Positions 35,725 to 46,026 of a stretch of 64,000 nt of DNA are shown here, piece after piece (position 1 is the stretch's first letter; the number at the start of each line of letters is the position of its first letter). The translations under genes and the position numbers were made by a program. The notes below the pieces were generated by a model. The model worked only from the letters and a program-made list of their open reading frames with translations, ran no database searches and had not been told where the DNA came from. The stretch is from the NCBI RefSeq assembly GCF_022346605.1, contig NZ_JAKRNT010000009.1, positions 62,001 to 126,000 on the forward strand, written 5' to 3'. The DNA comes from Sporosarcina sp. ACRSL (GTDB lineage: Bacteria; Bacillota; Bacilli; Bacillales_A; Planococcaceae).

Positions 35725-36693
35725 TTACTTCTTTTTCGTCAGACGTCCAAGGATGAATGCGCCTGCTGCTAACCCGATCATCGTATTCGTTTTTTTCGTA
35801 AACACCTGTTTCACTACCAGGTTCATGTTTTGCGGTCTTTCGGCGAGACGACGCATGAAATAGCCGTACCAATCTTGGCCAAACGGAACGTATGTGCAGA
35901 AGTTGTATCCTTCTTTCGCAAGCTCCAATTGCATATCTTTCCTAAATCCGTAAAGCATTTGAAATTCAAATTTATCATTTTGGATATTATGATCTTTAAC
36001 AAATTGTTTGACGTGGTTGATAACATTATGGTCATGTGTGGCAATCGATGTGAATTTTCCATTCAGTAAATGCCATTCGATCAATTTAATATAATTCCTG
36101 TCAATATCCTGTTTGTCTTGGTAGGCATAATCAGCAGGTTCCTTGTATGCTCCTTTGACAATCCTGAGACGAAAATCCTTATACTTATGTAAATCTTCCT
36201 CTGCCCGGAAAAAGTACGCTTGGATTACCGTACCGATGTTGTCATACCGAGCCGATAGGTCGTCCAATAGATTGAATGAAGGTTGGAGACGGGCATGGTC
36301 TTCCATGTCAAAATTGACAAATAGCTCGTATTTTTTTGCTGCGGCAACAATTTCCTCAATGTTTTCCTTACAGAAATCATAATCGATGTCGAGACCCAAT
36401 TGAGAAGGTTTCAATGAAATATGCGCATCTACCTCATGTTCGTGTATTGCTTCGATGACTGCAAGTATTTGTTCTTTTGCAGCAAGCGCTTCTTCTCTCT
36501 CATAGACGAACTCCCCTAAATTGTCTACCGTGCAAGAGATACCATGTTTGTTTAATTCCTTGATGCTTTCAATAGTTTCGGCAATATTCGTACCTGCGAC
36601 GACATTTTGTGCACCTAATTTCAACCCATACTTTTTAGCAGCGCTATTTAAAAATTGATTTTGGGAAAGGCCGATAAAGAAGTCTTTTAACAT
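35725..36693 (-). CDS. Proline dehydrogenase
   Basis: A ~322-aa FAD enzyme oxidising proline to pyrroline-5-carboxylate, the first step of proline use. The TIM barrel motifs are HISLKPSQLGLDID, VNFDMEDH, QAYFFRAEEDL, RIVKGAYKEP, IATHDHNVI and FEFQMLYGFR, with YVPFGQDWYGYFMRRLAERP at the end, as in Bacillus PutB/YusM. A short hydrophobic tail follows. AAGGAG is 7 nt before the ATG at 36693. No pyrroline-5-carboxylate dehydrogenase is adjacent. Confidence 0.93.
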   Translation of the reverse strand: MLKDFFIGLSQNQFLNSAAKKYGLKLGAQNVVAGTNIAETIESIKELNKHGISCTVDNLGEFVYEREEALAAKEQILAVIEAIHEHEVDAHISLKPSQLGLDIDYDFCKENIEEIVAAAKKYELFVNFDMEDHARLQPSFNLLDDLSARYDNIGTVIQAYFFRAEEDLHKYKDFRLRIVKGAYKEPADYAYQDKQDIDRNYIKLIEWHLLNGKFTSIATHDHNVINHVKQFVKDHNIQNDKFEFQMLYGFRKDMQLELAKEGYNFCTYVPFGQDWYGYFMRRLAERPQNMNLVVKQVFTKKTNTMIGLAAGAFILGRLTKKK

Positions 36694-36815
36694 TTCCATT
36701 CTCCTTAAAAGTTAGTATTTTCAACAAGAATTATAACATAGTGTCTTCATATTATTTGCAAAATAAGCAATAAAAACATGGAAGGAAGTTTACTATCTTT
36801 GAATGGACATGATAT

Positions 36816-38522
36816 TTATAACTTAAACTGCCCGACAATTGTCTCAAGTTGTCCCGCCATGCCTTTTGTTTGTAACGAACGATTTGAAACTTCGTTGATT
36901 GAAGCAGTGGTCTGTTCTGTAGCAGCTGATATATTATTCGTCTTATTTTCTATTTCTTGCATGGACTCGGTCAAATGGGTGATCAATGTCACAATCGAAT
37001 CCGATTTTTCGACTTCTTTACTCATCAATTCTGAAATTTGATTGATTTCATGGACTGTATTGGAGACAGCGTTCGCAATATTACTTAGAGACTCGGAAGT
37101 TAGTTCTGCTGTTCGGCTGCCAGTTTCGACGACTTTCGTACTCTCCGAGGCAGAAACTTCGACTTGTCCAATGATTTCTGTTATTCCATTGACGATATTT
37201 TCAACTTGCTGTACTTCTCGATTGGACTGTTCTGCTAACTTTCTCACTTCTTCTGCAACGACTGCAAACCCTCTTCCGTGTTCGCCTGCTCGTGCAGCTT
37301 CAATGGATGCATTTAACGCTAACAAATTCGTTTGGGCCGCAATGCCTGCAATCGAATTCGTAATTTCTTGAATTTTACTAGTCGACTGGATGAGTTGTTG
37401 GATAGTGAAAGCCACATCTGTTGACGATTGACGGATCTTTTCCATATCCCCACTTATTTCGTTCGCAAGCTGTTGACCGTCTTGCGCAATTTGCATCGTC
37501 AATTGAGAGTTAACAGCAACTTCATCTGCACGCACTTTTGAGCTATGTAGACCGTGTGCAAGTGAGTTGAGGATTGATGAAGCATGCTGCGTGTTATTCG
37601 TACCTTCTGTAACGTTCATCGCAACTTCATTCATATTTTCTGCTACCATTTCAATTGCGCCATTCATTTCACTTAAAGTTGAGGCAGTAGTTGAGGAATT
37701 CAACATGAGCTGTCTAGAAGTATCCTTCATCGTTCCAATCAACGTACGCAAATTTAACGTCATCGTATTCAATGTGTTCGCAAGATCTCCAACTTCATCG
37801 CGGGAGTTCACTTTTAGACTTTCTACATTCAAATTACCGTCAGCAATTTCTTTTGCTTGTGCAATTAATTGGGAAATCGGCTTCGTCTTCCGGCGTAATA
37901 ATCCGATTGTTATAAATGCAGCAATGATAACCGGAATGATGCTGATCAGTATGCCATCACGAACGACTTCCCATGTACGCTCAGCAACGATGTTCGTATC
38001 AAAATCTATTACACTAATGGCGATAATCTCTTTCGTAGGATCATGGTCTTTGAAAATTGGCGCATACCCGGACAACCTTTTCATACCCGCAAATTCATAT
38101 GGCTCAGAATAGGTTGGATGCTTCATTTCTAATAGCATTGTAATAGCTTTATCGTCGACCGGAATGTGATCTCCTACTTGCACCCCTTTCCCCGCCAAAT
38201 TATCATCAAGTGCAATGAGCTTTCCATTCAGATCAACAATATATTGTGTCTCAAAAATATTTTTATGTTGAACCGTCCAATTTAAATCTTTACCCACTTT
38301 TTCAATTGTTGTAACATCGCCTGCAAGTGCGCGTTCAATTTCATCAGATTGGAGTAATCCAGTTGTAATGTTTGCACATCCGTAAGCCTCAATGCCAGCC
38401 GCATCGTATAGTTTATCGTATGCGGTCTTGTAAGTTGCGACAGATGTGATGGCTAGCATAGCGACAAGTATGCCGACAATAATGGTTCCCAATTGAAAAG
38501 TGAGGCTATTTTTCTTTTTCAT
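36816..38522 (-). CDS. Methyl-accepting chemotaxis protein with extracytoplasmic Cache-like sensor
   Basis: A 568-aa chemoreceptor. Membrane helices lie at ~9-30 and ~187-207. The ~155-residue outside sensor between them has the single-Cache pattern ([40 protein letters not shown]). HAMP is at ~208-262. The long cytoplasmic coiled coil carries the conserved tip [16 protein letters not shown] that binds CheA/CheW and putative methylation sites on both sides. The ligand is unknown. GGAAGGA precedes the ATG. Confidence 0.92.
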   Translation of the reverse strand: MKKKNSLTFQLGTIIVGILVAMLAITSVATYKTAYDKLYDAAGIEAYGCANITTGLLQSDEIERALAGDVTTIEKVGKDLNWTVQHKNIFETQYIVDLNGKLIALDDNLAGKGVQVGDHIPVDDKAITMLLEMKHPTYSEPYEFAGMKRLSGYAPIFKDHDPTKEIIAISVIDFDTNIVAERTWEVVRDGILISIIPVIIAAFITIGLLRRKTKPISQLIAQAKEIADGNLNVESLKVNSRDEVGDLANTLNTMTLNLRTLIGTMKDTSRQLMLNSSTTASTLSEMNGAIEMVAENMNEVAMNVTEGTNNTQHASSILNSLAHGLHSSKVRADEVAVNSQLTMQIAQDGQQLANEISGDMEKIRQSSTDVAFTIQQLIQSTSKIQEITNSIAGIAAQTNLLALNASIEAARAGEHGRGFAVVAEEVRKLAEQSNREVQQVENIVNGITEIIGQVEVSASESTKVVETGSRTAELTSESLSNIANAVSNTVHEINQISELMSKEVEKSDSIVTLITHLTESMQEIENKTNNISAATEQTTASINEVSNRSLQTKGMAGQLETIVGQFKL

Positions 38523-38693
38523 CTTTCTCTTCCTTCCTATTACCTATCTACCATTTTCGGAGATAGACCTAACTATCTAAATCATACATGATTTCAATAG
38601 AATTTCATATTCATATTCTTTCTCTTTTTTCTTAAACAAAAAAAGATAAAGGAAAATGGCTTCCCTTCATCTAATGCTTTGCATGATCTAGTT

Positions 38694-40112
38694 TTACACT
38701 GCCCGTGAATACCCACCGAAATGTTTTTCAAGAAAAGAGCCGAGTGAAAAGATGGCATCCTCATTACCATTTTTCCCGATTATTTGCAGACCGATCGGCA
38801 TTCCCTCTTTATCTTTACCGATAGGGACTGTCAAAGCTGGAAGGCCCCATGTATTGGCATAAGCAACAAAAGGCATGTATTTCATGAATGTTTTTCGTAT
38901 TGAAAATATTTCCTTATAGACAACACCGTGCAGCGGAGCAGCTTTATGGTATACAGGCATAATAATTAATCGCTTTTCTAAATACTCATCCAACTGTTTA
39001 TCTCCTTCATCCAAACGATCCGAAATCTCATCTATCCGTTTAGCAGATGGCTTGAATAATGAAGTGCCTATTAACGCCCATGATAAATAGCGGTGAATAT
39101 CCGCGGTACCCTTTGTCTTTTCGTTTATATAGGAAATAACAGGATTGCCCTTTGCATTACCATATGCGATCTCTCGGATAGACTCTCCCCCATCAATCGA
39201 CATAATTTCTTGCCATAGAAGAGCTGATTCGTCTAGAAGTGGAAGAGGTTCCCTTTCTGTCATGTATGAATTCTTTACAGCAAGGTAGACATCATTCAAT
39301 AGTTTTACCGACTCGTCGGAAAGTGGAAACGCGGTCGTCCGGAATACATTTATAATAAAATCACTGACCTCTTTCTTTTCCATTGGATTGTCAGCAATTA
39401 TGGAATATACTAGCTTCGCGTCTCTTACTGATTTTGCAATGGGACCAATCCCTAGCATCCTTTCCTGCCAGGCATTATCCACATATGGAAAACTTCCAAC
39501 TTGGGAGACTTGCCTATTTCCGGATTTAAAACCGATAACACCATTAAAATGACTTGGAAAACGGATGGAACCGCCTATATCTGATCCTAGTCCAACAGCA
39601 ACTGCTCCAAGGGCAATTGCAGCCCCTTCGCCACCGCTCGAACCGCCTGCCGTTCGATGCAAATTCCATGGATTATTCGTTCTGCCATGTAGCTTATTGT
39701 CAGTCTCTTGGCAAAAGCACAATTCAGGTGTGTTCGTTTTACCAACAATAATAGCTCCTTCTGCTTTCAACTTCCTAACTACTTCAGCATCATCATCTTG
39801 AATGTCATTTTTCCTACGGATCAATCCACCAGTTGTCTTCATTCCAGCCACGTGAAATGACTCTTTCATGCTTATTGGAACGCCAAATAGGACCCCTCTT
39901 GCAACTCCCTCAGCTATTGCAATATCCGCCTGTTCCGCCTCTTCCATAGCGGTTGCAAAACATTCTTCTACAAGAAAATTGACTGAAGGATTCTTTTCCT
40001 TTATTTGTTCGATATACAAGGATGTAATTTGAGAAGAGGTCATCTCCCCGTTTACAATCATCTCCCTGATTGTCCAAGCATCAGCGTCTAAAACAGAACT
40101 GACATTTTTCAT
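38694..40112 (-). CDS. Amidase-signature family amidohydrolase
   Basis: A ~472-aa enzyme of the amidase signature family (GatA/FAAH type). The Ser-cisSer-Lys triad is visible: Lys in GVPISMKESF, and the Ser residues in HRTAGGSSGGEGAAIALGA with the nucleophile in GSDIGGSIRFPSHFNGV. The substrate is unknown; GatA itself is unlikely because no gatB/gatC are adjacent. GAGGGGG lies 6 nt before the ATG at 40112; the frame extends upstream without ribosome sites. Confidence 0.88.
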   Translation of the reverse strand: MKNVSSVLDADAWTIREMIVNGEMTSSQITSLYIEQIKEKNPSVNFLVEECFATAMEEAEQADIAIAEGVARGVLFGVPISMKESFHVAGMKTTGGLIRRKNDIQDDDAEVVRKLKAEGAIIVGKTNTPELCFCQETDNKLHGRTNNPWNLHRTAGGSSGGEGAAIALGAVAVGLGSDIGGSIRFPSHFNGVIGFKSGNRQVSQVGSFPYVDNAWQERMLGIGPIAKSVRDAKLVYSIIADNPMEKKEVSDFIINVFRTTAFPLSDESVKLLNDVYLAVKNSYMTEREPLPLLDESALLWQEIMSIDGGESIREIAYGNAKGNPVISYINEKTKGTADIHRYLSWALIGTSLFKPSAKRIDEISDRLDEGDKQLDEYLEKRLIIMPVYHKAAPLHGVVYKEIFSIRKTFMKYMPFVAYANTWGLPALTVPIGKDKEGMPIGLQIIGKNGNEDAIFSLGSFLEKHFGGYSRAV

Positions 40113-40198
40113 CCCTATCCCCCTCTTTCGCCCTAATAATTCACGATTATTCTCTCTATTCATTATATACAGAAAACCATTTTCATACAAATGAATAA

Positions 40199-40227
40199 AG
40201 CTTCTTCCTTTTACAGGAAAGAAGCTT
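40199..40227 (-). terminator. Terminator after the 35-aa ORF
   Basis: AAGCTTCTTTCC/GGAAGAAGCTT arms, 8 nt past the stop of the small ORF. Confidence 0.6.
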
Positions 40228-40234
40228 CACAGGA

Positions 40235-40342
40235 TTACATGAGATTTACGAAGATGATAATGAATATGATGAGGGTTGATACCCCTAATGCGGCCCATTG
40301 ACCAGGATCTGGATTCTCTAGTCGGCTGTCCCATTTTTGCAT
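40235..40342 (-). CDS. Small single-helix membrane protein (35 aa)
   Basis: A short frame that reads MQKWDSRLENPDPGQWAALG then VSTLIIFIIIFVNLM. AAAGGAGTG lies 6 nt before the ATG and a hairpin follows the stop, so it is a complete unit. The first 18 residues are polar; residues ~19-33 are a hydrophobic helix. I do not recognise a family. It is divergent from the lipid kinase and upstream of the amidase gene. Confidence 0.65.
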   Translation of the reverse strand: MQKWDSRLENPDPGQWAALGVSTLIIFIIIFVNLM

Positions 40343-40474
40343 GTCATCACTCCTTTTCTTCGTGCATCATTTCAAGGATTCCCCTACCTTAGAACGTTCT
40401 ATTCTGATGCTTCATCTTTCGATCATTTTACAATTTGAATATGCTAAACTATTTGTTAGAAATGGGGTCATTCG

Positions 40475-41374
40475 ATGTATATCTTTATTATAAATCCTAC
40501 GTCTGGAAAAGAAAGGGCATTCACGATTTGGCAAGAAATCGAGGAAATGCTACTTGCGAGAAACGTCGAATACGAAACGCATATATGCGTCTCCTCCGAT
40601 TTAACTCGTAAATATATGAAGGAAAAAATGGAAACAACATTCATAAAAGCTTTTGTCGTTATTGGAGGAGACGGAACGATCAATTCTGTTATTCAACAGT
40701 TAGCCCATACCCCTATTCCGTTAGCTGTCCTCCCGGCGGGGTCTGGCAATGATGTCGCAAGAAATTTTAATCTGGTTACGGATCCAGATTGCTTTGTCAA
40801 AAAACTGCTAGTCGGTAAATGTGTATCTATTGATCTTTTAAAAGTGAATGGATTGTATGGACTGACAATTGCAGGTGTCGGCATAGATGCAAAAATCGGT
40901 AATAGAGCAGACAAGTCCATTTATAAAAAGTGGCTCAATAAAATAAACCGTGGATCTGTCGCTTATACAATTGCGGCAATTATTGAATTGCTCACTTTCA
41001 CGCCGTTTAGGGCCAAGCTTTTTGTCGATGGACAACTCGTTATGGAATCGAATTTATGGCTTGCTGCAAGTGGCAATGTGAAAATGTACGGCGGGGGTCT
41101 TGTCATCTGTCCGAATGCGTGCCCGACCGACGGAATGATGAATGTGACCGTTTTGCATGAAGCAAAACGGTTGAATGTCTTATTACGACTATTCCCTCTC
41201 CTTCTGAAAGGAAAACCTATCATTGCCAAAGAAGTATCCTATTTGGAAGGAAAAGAAATAGTAATTGAGGGAGAGCGGATGTTGCCTTCGATTATCGACG
41301 GGGAATTCTTCCACTCTAAAAAAATCAAAATAGCTATCCAACGCAAAGCTTTGAATCTTATTTTAACGTCCTGA
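40475..41374 (+). CDS. Diacylglycerol/lipid kinase family protein (YegS/BmrU type)
   Basis: A 299-aa DAGK-catalytic protein. The N-terminal IINPTSGKERA, the nucleotide motif VVIGGDGTINSVIQQL, LAVLPAGSGNDVARNF and the late IDGEFF are conserved. Such enzymes phosphorylate diacylglycerol or related lipids at the membrane. The residue pattern is the bacterial BmrU/YtlR kind rather than the essential DgkB. It is monocistronic and divergent from the small 35-aa membrane ORF. Confidence 0.88.
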   Translation: MYIFIINPTSGKERAFTIWQEIEEMLLARNVEYETHICVSSDLTRKYMKEKMETTFIKAFVVIGGDGTINSVIQQLAHTPIPLAVLPAGSGNDVARNFNLVTDPDCFVKKLLVGKCVSIDLLKVNGLYGLTIAGVGIDAKIGNRADKSIYKKWLNKINRGSVAYTIAAIIELLTFTPFRAKLFVDGQLVMESNLWLAASGNVKMYGGGLVICPNACPTDGMMNVTVLHEAKRLNVLLRLFPLLLKGKPIIAKEVSYLEGKEIVIEGERMLPSIIDGEFFHSKKIKIAIQRKALNLILTS

Positions 41375-41387
41375 CATTTGATTTTCC

Positions 41388-41406
41388 TGTAAAGAAAACG
41401 CTTACA
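41388..41406 (-). promoter_or_regulatory. Possible CcpA (cre) site
   Basis: On the minus strand ATGTAAGCGTTTTCT matches the catabolite-response consensus WTGNAANCGNWNNCA at all but the last fixed base. It lies between the lipid kinase and ilvA. Confidence 0.4.
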
Positions 41407-41417
41407 TATTTAATGGA

Positions 41418-41479
41418 ATTGTTCTTCTTGATTAATTCATTTAAATTCATCATCAATTAAGAACAATCTTATGTTCTTC
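41418..41479 (+). promoter_or_regulatory. Inverted repeats upstream of ilvA
   Basis: ATTGTTCTT (41418-41426) can pair with AAGAACAAT (41459-41467), helped by TTGAT/ATCAA; the same AAGAAC can pair instead with GTTCTT just downstream. The two hairpins are mutually exclusive. An operator or a leader switch are both possible. Confidence 0.4.
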
Positions 41480-41539
41480 TTTCGTGATTCGTGTTAATAT
41501 AATTAAATATTCATTACAAATTACGGAGGGAAAGAGCGT

Positions 41540-42811
41540 ATGACAAAGATAGCTGCAAGTGAAACGAAACATGTTCAAGTGGAAGATATCCTCATTGCCA
41601 ACCAATTGCTCAAGGATGTGGTGAAACATACACCTTTGCAAAAGAACAAGAGGCTTTCCGAACAATATGGTTGCAATGTCTATATTAAACGTGAAGATTT
41701 GCAATACGTCCGCTCTTTCAAATTACGAGGAGCCTATTACAAAATCAAACGGATTGAAAAAGAAGCTCGTGAAAAAGGAATCGTCTGTGTAAGTGCTGGA
41801 AATCATGCCCAAGGAGTGGCATATGCCTGTTCACAATTGAGGATTGCAGGCAAAATCTATATGCCACAAACTACGCCGAAACAAAAAGTCAACCAAGTGA
41901 AAATGTTCGGAAAGAACTTTGTTGAAATTGTCCTTGTTGGCGATACATTCGATGACTCTTCTGCCCATGCGATAGAATGTGCAGAACAGGAAGATCGGAT
42001 TTTCATCCACCCATTCGATGACAAAGATATTATCGCTGGTCAAGGGACGGTCGCTGTCGAAGTGATGAATGATATTGATGAGCCGATTGATTTTGTTTTC
42101 GCGAGCATTGGTGGCGGTGGTCTTATGTCAGGGGTTAGTACGTATATTAAAAACCTATCCCCCGCAACTTCGATGATTGGAGTTGAGCCAGAAGGAGCAA
42201 GCAGTATGAAAGCTTCTATTCAAAATGGCGCGGTTACCCCTTTAGATAGTATTGATAAATTCGTTGATGGCGCTGCCGTTAAATGCGTAGGTTCTTACAC
42301 GTATGAAATTTGCAGTGAATATGTTGACGATATTGTGAGTGTTCCGGAAGGTAAAGTTTGCACGTCTATACTAAATTTATATAACGAACATGCAATTATC
42401 GCCGAGCCTGCAGGAGCATTGACGATTGCAGCCCTCGATTTTTATAAAGATCAAATCAAAGGAAAATCTGTCGTCTGCATTATTAGCGGTGGGAACAATG
42501 ATATTGGACGAATGCAAGAAATTAAGGAAAAATCCCTTCTACATGAAGGGCTACTCTATTATTTCATCATCAATTTCCCCCAACGCGCAGGAGCATTACG
42601 GCAATTTCTCGACTCCGTCTTAGGACCGGATGATGACATTACGACATTTGAATACACGAAGAAGCATAATAAAGAAAATGGGCCAGGTCTTGTCGGCATT
42701 GAATTGAAAAGGAAGGAAGATTATGCTGACCTTTTGATCCGCATGAAACAGAGCGGCTTCCCATTCACTGAAGTGAATAAAGATAGCACGTTATTCGAAC
42801 TTCTTATCTAA
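41540..42811 (+). CDS. ilvA: Threonine ammonia-lyase (threonine deaminase)
   Basis: A 423-aa PLP enzyme making 2-oxobutyrate from threonine, the entry to isoleucine synthesis. The PLP Lys is in SFKLRGAYYK (Lys61), SAGNHAQGVAYA and the phosphate loop SIGGGGLMSG follow, and a single C-terminal ACT-like regulatory region (~330-423: INFPQRAGALRQFL ...) indicates the short Bacillus-type biosynthetic form. GGAGG precedes the ATG. It is apart from other ilv genes; upstream inverted repeats may control it. Confidence 0.95.
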   Translation: MTKIAASETKHVQVEDILIANQLLKDVVKHTPLQKNKRLSEQYGCNVYIKREDLQYVRSFKLRGAYYKIKRIEKEAREKGIVCVSAGNHAQGVAYACSQLRIAGKIYMPQTTPKQKVNQVKMFGKNFVEIVLVGDTFDDSSAHAIECAEQEDRIFIHPFDDKDIIAGQGTVAVEVMNDIDEPIDFVFASIGGGGLMSGVSTYIKNLSPATSMIGVEPEGASSMKASIQNGAVTPLDSIDKFVDGAAVKCVGSYTYEICSEYVDDIVSVPEGKVCTSILNLYNEHAIIAEPAGALTIAALDFYKDQIKGKSVVCIISGGNNDIGRMQEIKEKSLLHEGLLYYFIINFPQRAGALRQFLDSVLGPDDDITTFEYTKKHNKENGPGLVGIELKRKEDYADLLIRMKQSGFPFTEVNKDSTLFELLI

Positions 42812-42816
42812 CGAGG

Positions 42817-42857
42817 AAAAACCCGCAGAGGCGATAATTCGCCTTTTGCGGGTTTTA
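42817..42857. terminator. Bidirectional terminator between ilvA and the PBP4 gene
   Basis: AAAAACCCGCA/TGCGGGTTTT arms with an inner GGCGA/TCGCC stem. It overlaps the last codon of the convergent gene. Confidence 0.8.
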
Positions 42858-44342
42858 ATTTTTCGGTGTTGTTGCGATGACTGTTGCTATTCTATCAATC
42901 GCAGGGAGCGCTTTCTGCCTTTGTCCTTGAGTAAGAACACTGAAGATTAACGTTTCCCCATTTGTTGTTTCTACATAACCTGCCAATGAATTGACGCCGT
43001 TCAGGCTTCCTGTCTTCGCAATGACTTTCCCTTTTACCGAATTGTCTTTCAATCTGTTTTTCAATGTCCCGCCTACGAAGCGGTCATTCATCCCGGAAAC
43101 GGGCAAGCCTTGCACGAAACTTCTATACCAAGGCGCATTGCGGACGAGGTAAAGTAATTCGGTCAATTGAGCAGATGTCACTTTATTTTTATGTGACATG
43201 CCAGAAGCATCTTCAAAGCTCCATTCATTCGGATTTAACCCGATGGATTGTCCAAACTCACGCATGACCCGTAAGCCTGCATTCCAGCTTCCTACTCCAT
43301 AAACTTGTTTACCCATCGTCTTCGCAAGAATTTCGGCATGTGTATTGTTACTTAATTTCATGAAAGGTCTCATCAAATTTTTCAAAGGCATCGATTGCTT
43401 TGACGTTATGACTACGGCATTTTGTGGAGCCTGTCTTCTCGTCACATTCGATGTTTTATCAAATTTGATCCCTTTTGAAGCAAGTGATTTTTTGAACACA
43501 TCAAGCGTGTATGCTGTCGGATTGGAGACTGTAACCCACTCTTTCTTTCCAGAACTTCCGAGAGGGGCATTTCCTGAAATAACAATGGTATTCGTTCCAT
43601 ATTGCCGCTTGATGGTTAAAGTATTTTTATAGCCTTTCGGGACTGTTTTACTTTTATTGACGATTGTAATGATCCCCGTGTCAGGTGTCATTGACACTTT
43701 CGCTTTATACCCTTTTTTTGTAGGAGTTGCGCTGACGATAACAGTTCCCGCATCATAATCAGTATTCGGTGATAACGTCAATCCGGATATTTGTGCAGCA
43801 TAGTAATATGTTTCATCACTTCTGTCGATACCTGGCGATAGACGTGCAGAATCGAACCAACTATCATCTCCAATTAGATTCCCAGTAATTCTTTTAACAC
43901 CTTGTTTTGAAAGAGATGTAGCAAATTGATCTAGGTCATTTTTCAAAAGTGTTGGATCCCCTTGCCCCCGCAAATATAGATTGCCGTGTAGTACCCCTTT
44001 CGATATGTACCCATCTGTCAGCAAATCTGTTGTGAATCGATACTCTTCACCGAGCGTTTCCAATGCAGCTGCAGAAGTTAATAGCTTCATTGTCGAAGCA
44101 GGTGTCAATTTCCGATCTGCATTAGACTCGTAGACGATTTCTCCAGTTGATGCTTTCCGGACCGTAACACTGCTGACGACAGACTTCTTCGAGGCATCCG
44201 CCATAATCTCATTAATATTTCTTTCCAACTTCTCGTAAGGGCTAGAGGCCTGTACAACTTGTTGACTAGGAGCAATTGTGAACACGGCAGCAAACGACAT
44301 GACAACAGCCATAAAAACGATGGCAGCTTTTCTGAAAACCAA
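42855..44342 (-). CDS. dacC: D-alanyl-D-alanine carboxypeptidase/endopeptidase, PBP4 (S13) type
   Basis: A 495-aa secreted penicillin-binding protein that trims or cuts peptidoglycan stem peptides. A signal peptide ends near VVQASS. The three active-site motifs are STMK (83-86), SNN within KLSNNTHAEIL and KTGS near residue 456. The ~200-residue insertion between the first two motifs is typical of class C PBP4. The start is TTG with AAGGGGG upstream. It matches Bacillus DacC. Confidence 0.92.
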   Translation of the reverse strand: MVFRKAAIVFMAVVMSFAAVFTIAPSQQVVQASSPYEKLERNINEIMADASKKSVVSSVTVRKASTGEIVYESNADRKLTPASTMKLLTSAAALETLGEEYRFTTDLLTDGYISKGVLHGNLYLRGQGDPTLLKNDLDQFATSLSKQGVKRITGNLIGDDSWFDSARLSPGIDRSDETYYYAAQISGLTLSPNTDYDAGTVIVSATPTKKGYKAKVSMTPDTGIITIVNKSKTVPKGYKNTLTIKRQYGTNTIVISGNAPLGSSGKKEWVTVSNPTAYTLDVFKKSLASKGIKFDKTSNVTRRQAPQNAVVITSKQSMPLKNLMRPFMKLSNNTHAEILAKTMGKQVYGVGSWNAGLRVMREFGQSIGLNPNEWSFEDASGMSHKNKVTSAQLTELLYLVRNAPWYRSFVQGLPVSGMNDRFVGGTLKNRLKDNSVKGKVIAKTGSLNGVNSLAGYVETTNGETLIFSVLTQGQRQKALPAIDRIATVIATTPKN

Positions 44343-44490
44343 ACTTTTTCCCCCTTCTTCTTATGTTGTGTTTTCAGTCTACCATTTTAATTTAGGCAAA
44401 TAAATAGATTTTGAGATAAAAAGTATTTTATTAATAAAATTTTTTAACCAAAATATATTCTATTATTACTAACAACCTTATAGATTTGAC

Positions 44491-44525
44491 AAAAAAAGAC
44501 ATCCATTTAAATGGATGTCTTTTTT
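44491..44525 (-). terminator. Terminator of the semialdehyde dehydrogenase gene
   Basis: AAAAGACATCCATTTAA self-complementary stem with T runs on both strands. Confidence 0.85.
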
Positions 44526-44527
44526 CG

Positions 44528-45946
44528 TCATAAACCAACTGAAATGTATTTTATTTCAATATATTCCTCTAATCCCTGATGTCCTCCTTCTCTGCCGAGT
44601 CCGCTCTGCTTAAACCCACCGAAAGGAGCTTGTGGAGTTGAAGGTAGTCCGTCGTTTAATCCGACAATCCCGTACTCCAGCCGTTCACTCATACGAATGC
44701 CCCTCGAAATGTTTTCAGTAAATACATAGGCTGCCAAACCGTAAATCGAGTCATTCGCCCTTCTAAGAACCTCATCTTCAGAAGAAAAGGTCGTAATGGG
44801 TGCGACCGGACCGAATGTCTCTTCCTGCATGCAAATCATATCGTCGCTCACGCCATATAATACGGTCGGTTCGTAAAATAGATGATCCTTTCTTGATCCA
44901 CCAATTAATATCTTTGCACCTTTTGACTGTGCATCATCGACATGGGACTGGACTTTTCTGATGGCAGCTTCGTCAATAAGCGGACCGATTGTCACGCCTT
45001 CGTCCATGCCGTTTCCGACTTTTAATTGTTTTATACGCTCAACAAACTTTCGTGAGAAGTCTTCTGCAATTGATTCATGAACGTATATCCGATTTGCGCA
45101 AACGCATGTTTGTCCGGCATTCCTAAACTTGGTGGCAATAACTCCATCAACTGCTTTATCAATATTACAGTCTTCCATGACGATGGCAGGAGCATGACCG
45201 CCTAGTTCCAATGAAATTTTCTTCACTGTATCTGCAGCGCCTTTCATGAGCAACTTCCCGACTTCAGTTGAACCGGTGAATGTCAGTTTACGGACACGAG
45301 TATCCTGCAGCCACGCGTCACCTATTGTACTTGCCTCTCCCGTAACGACATTGACGACGCCAGCGGGAATACCTGCCTCCAACGCTAACTGGGCCAACCT
45401 TATCGCGGTGAGCGGAGTCTGTTCCGCGGGTTTGATAACAACTGTACAACCTGCAGCAAGGGCTGGTCCAACTTTTCTAGTAATCATTGCTGCGGGAAAA
45501 TTCCAAGGTGTGATAACAGCTGTCACACCAACCGGTTGTTTATGGATGAAAATCCGTTTTTCTTTATGGCTCGACGGAATCATTTCACCATAGATTCGTT
45601 TAGCTTCCTCCGCATACCAGGAGATAAATCCATTCGCATACTTTATTTCGCCTTTAGCCTCTGCAAATGGCTTGCCCTGCTCTTCTGTCATTGTCTGCGC
45701 TAAGTCTTCCGTATGCTTGTCAATCAGCTCTTGCCATTTGTTCAATAATGAACTCCGATCATAGGCTGATAGAGCCGACCAGTCTTGGAACGCATCATAT
45801 GCTGCATTAACAGCTAAGACCGCTTCTTTTGCGCCTCCATTTGGCACGGTTGCAATCGGTTCTCCCGTCGCCGGGTTAATAACTTCAATCGTAGTAAGGT
45901 CATTTCCAACTTCTTTACCGTTGATGATCATCGAATAAAGCTTCAT
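44528..45946 (-). CDS. gabD: NAD(P)-dependent succinate-semialdehyde dehydrogenase
   Basis: A 472-aa aldehyde dehydrogenase closest in pattern to GabD, converting succinate semialdehyde to succinate at the end of the GABA route. Features: TPWNFPAAMITRKVGPALAAG, the cofactor FTGSTEVGKLLM, the Glu in LELGGHAP, the catalytic Cys in GQTCVCANR, and the C-terminal PFGGFKQSGLGREGG. GAGGAGG precedes the ATG. No gabT is adjacent, so a broader aldehyde substrate is possible. Confidence 0.88.
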   Translation of the reverse strand: MKLYSMIINGKEVGNDLTTIEVINPATGEPIATVPNGGAKEAVLAVNAAYDAFQDWSALSAYDRSSLLNKWQELIDKHTEDLAQTMTEEQGKPFAEAKGEIKYANGFISWYAEEAKRIYGEMIPSSHKEKRIFIHKQPVGVTAVITPWNFPAAMITRKVGPALAAGCTVVIKPAEQTPLTAIRLAQLALEAGIPAGVVNVVTGEASTIGDAWLQDTRVRKLTFTGSTEVGKLLMKGAADTVKKISLELGGHAPAIVMEDCNIDKAVDGVIATKFRNAGQTCVCANRIYVHESIAEDFSRKFVERIKQLKVGNGMDEGVTIGPLIDEAAIRKVQSHVDDAQSKGAKILIGGSRKDHLFYEPTVLYGVSDDMICMQEETFGPVAPITTFSSEDEVLRRANDSIYGLAAYVFTENISRGIRMSERLEYGIVGLNDGLPSTPQAPFGGFKQSGLGREGGHQGLEEYIEIKYISVGL

Positions 45947-46026
45947 CTCGTAACCTCCTCAATTATCTTTATTCAAATGTACCATTATTATTTCTTAAAA
46001 TCCCATTATATAGAATCAAAATATAG

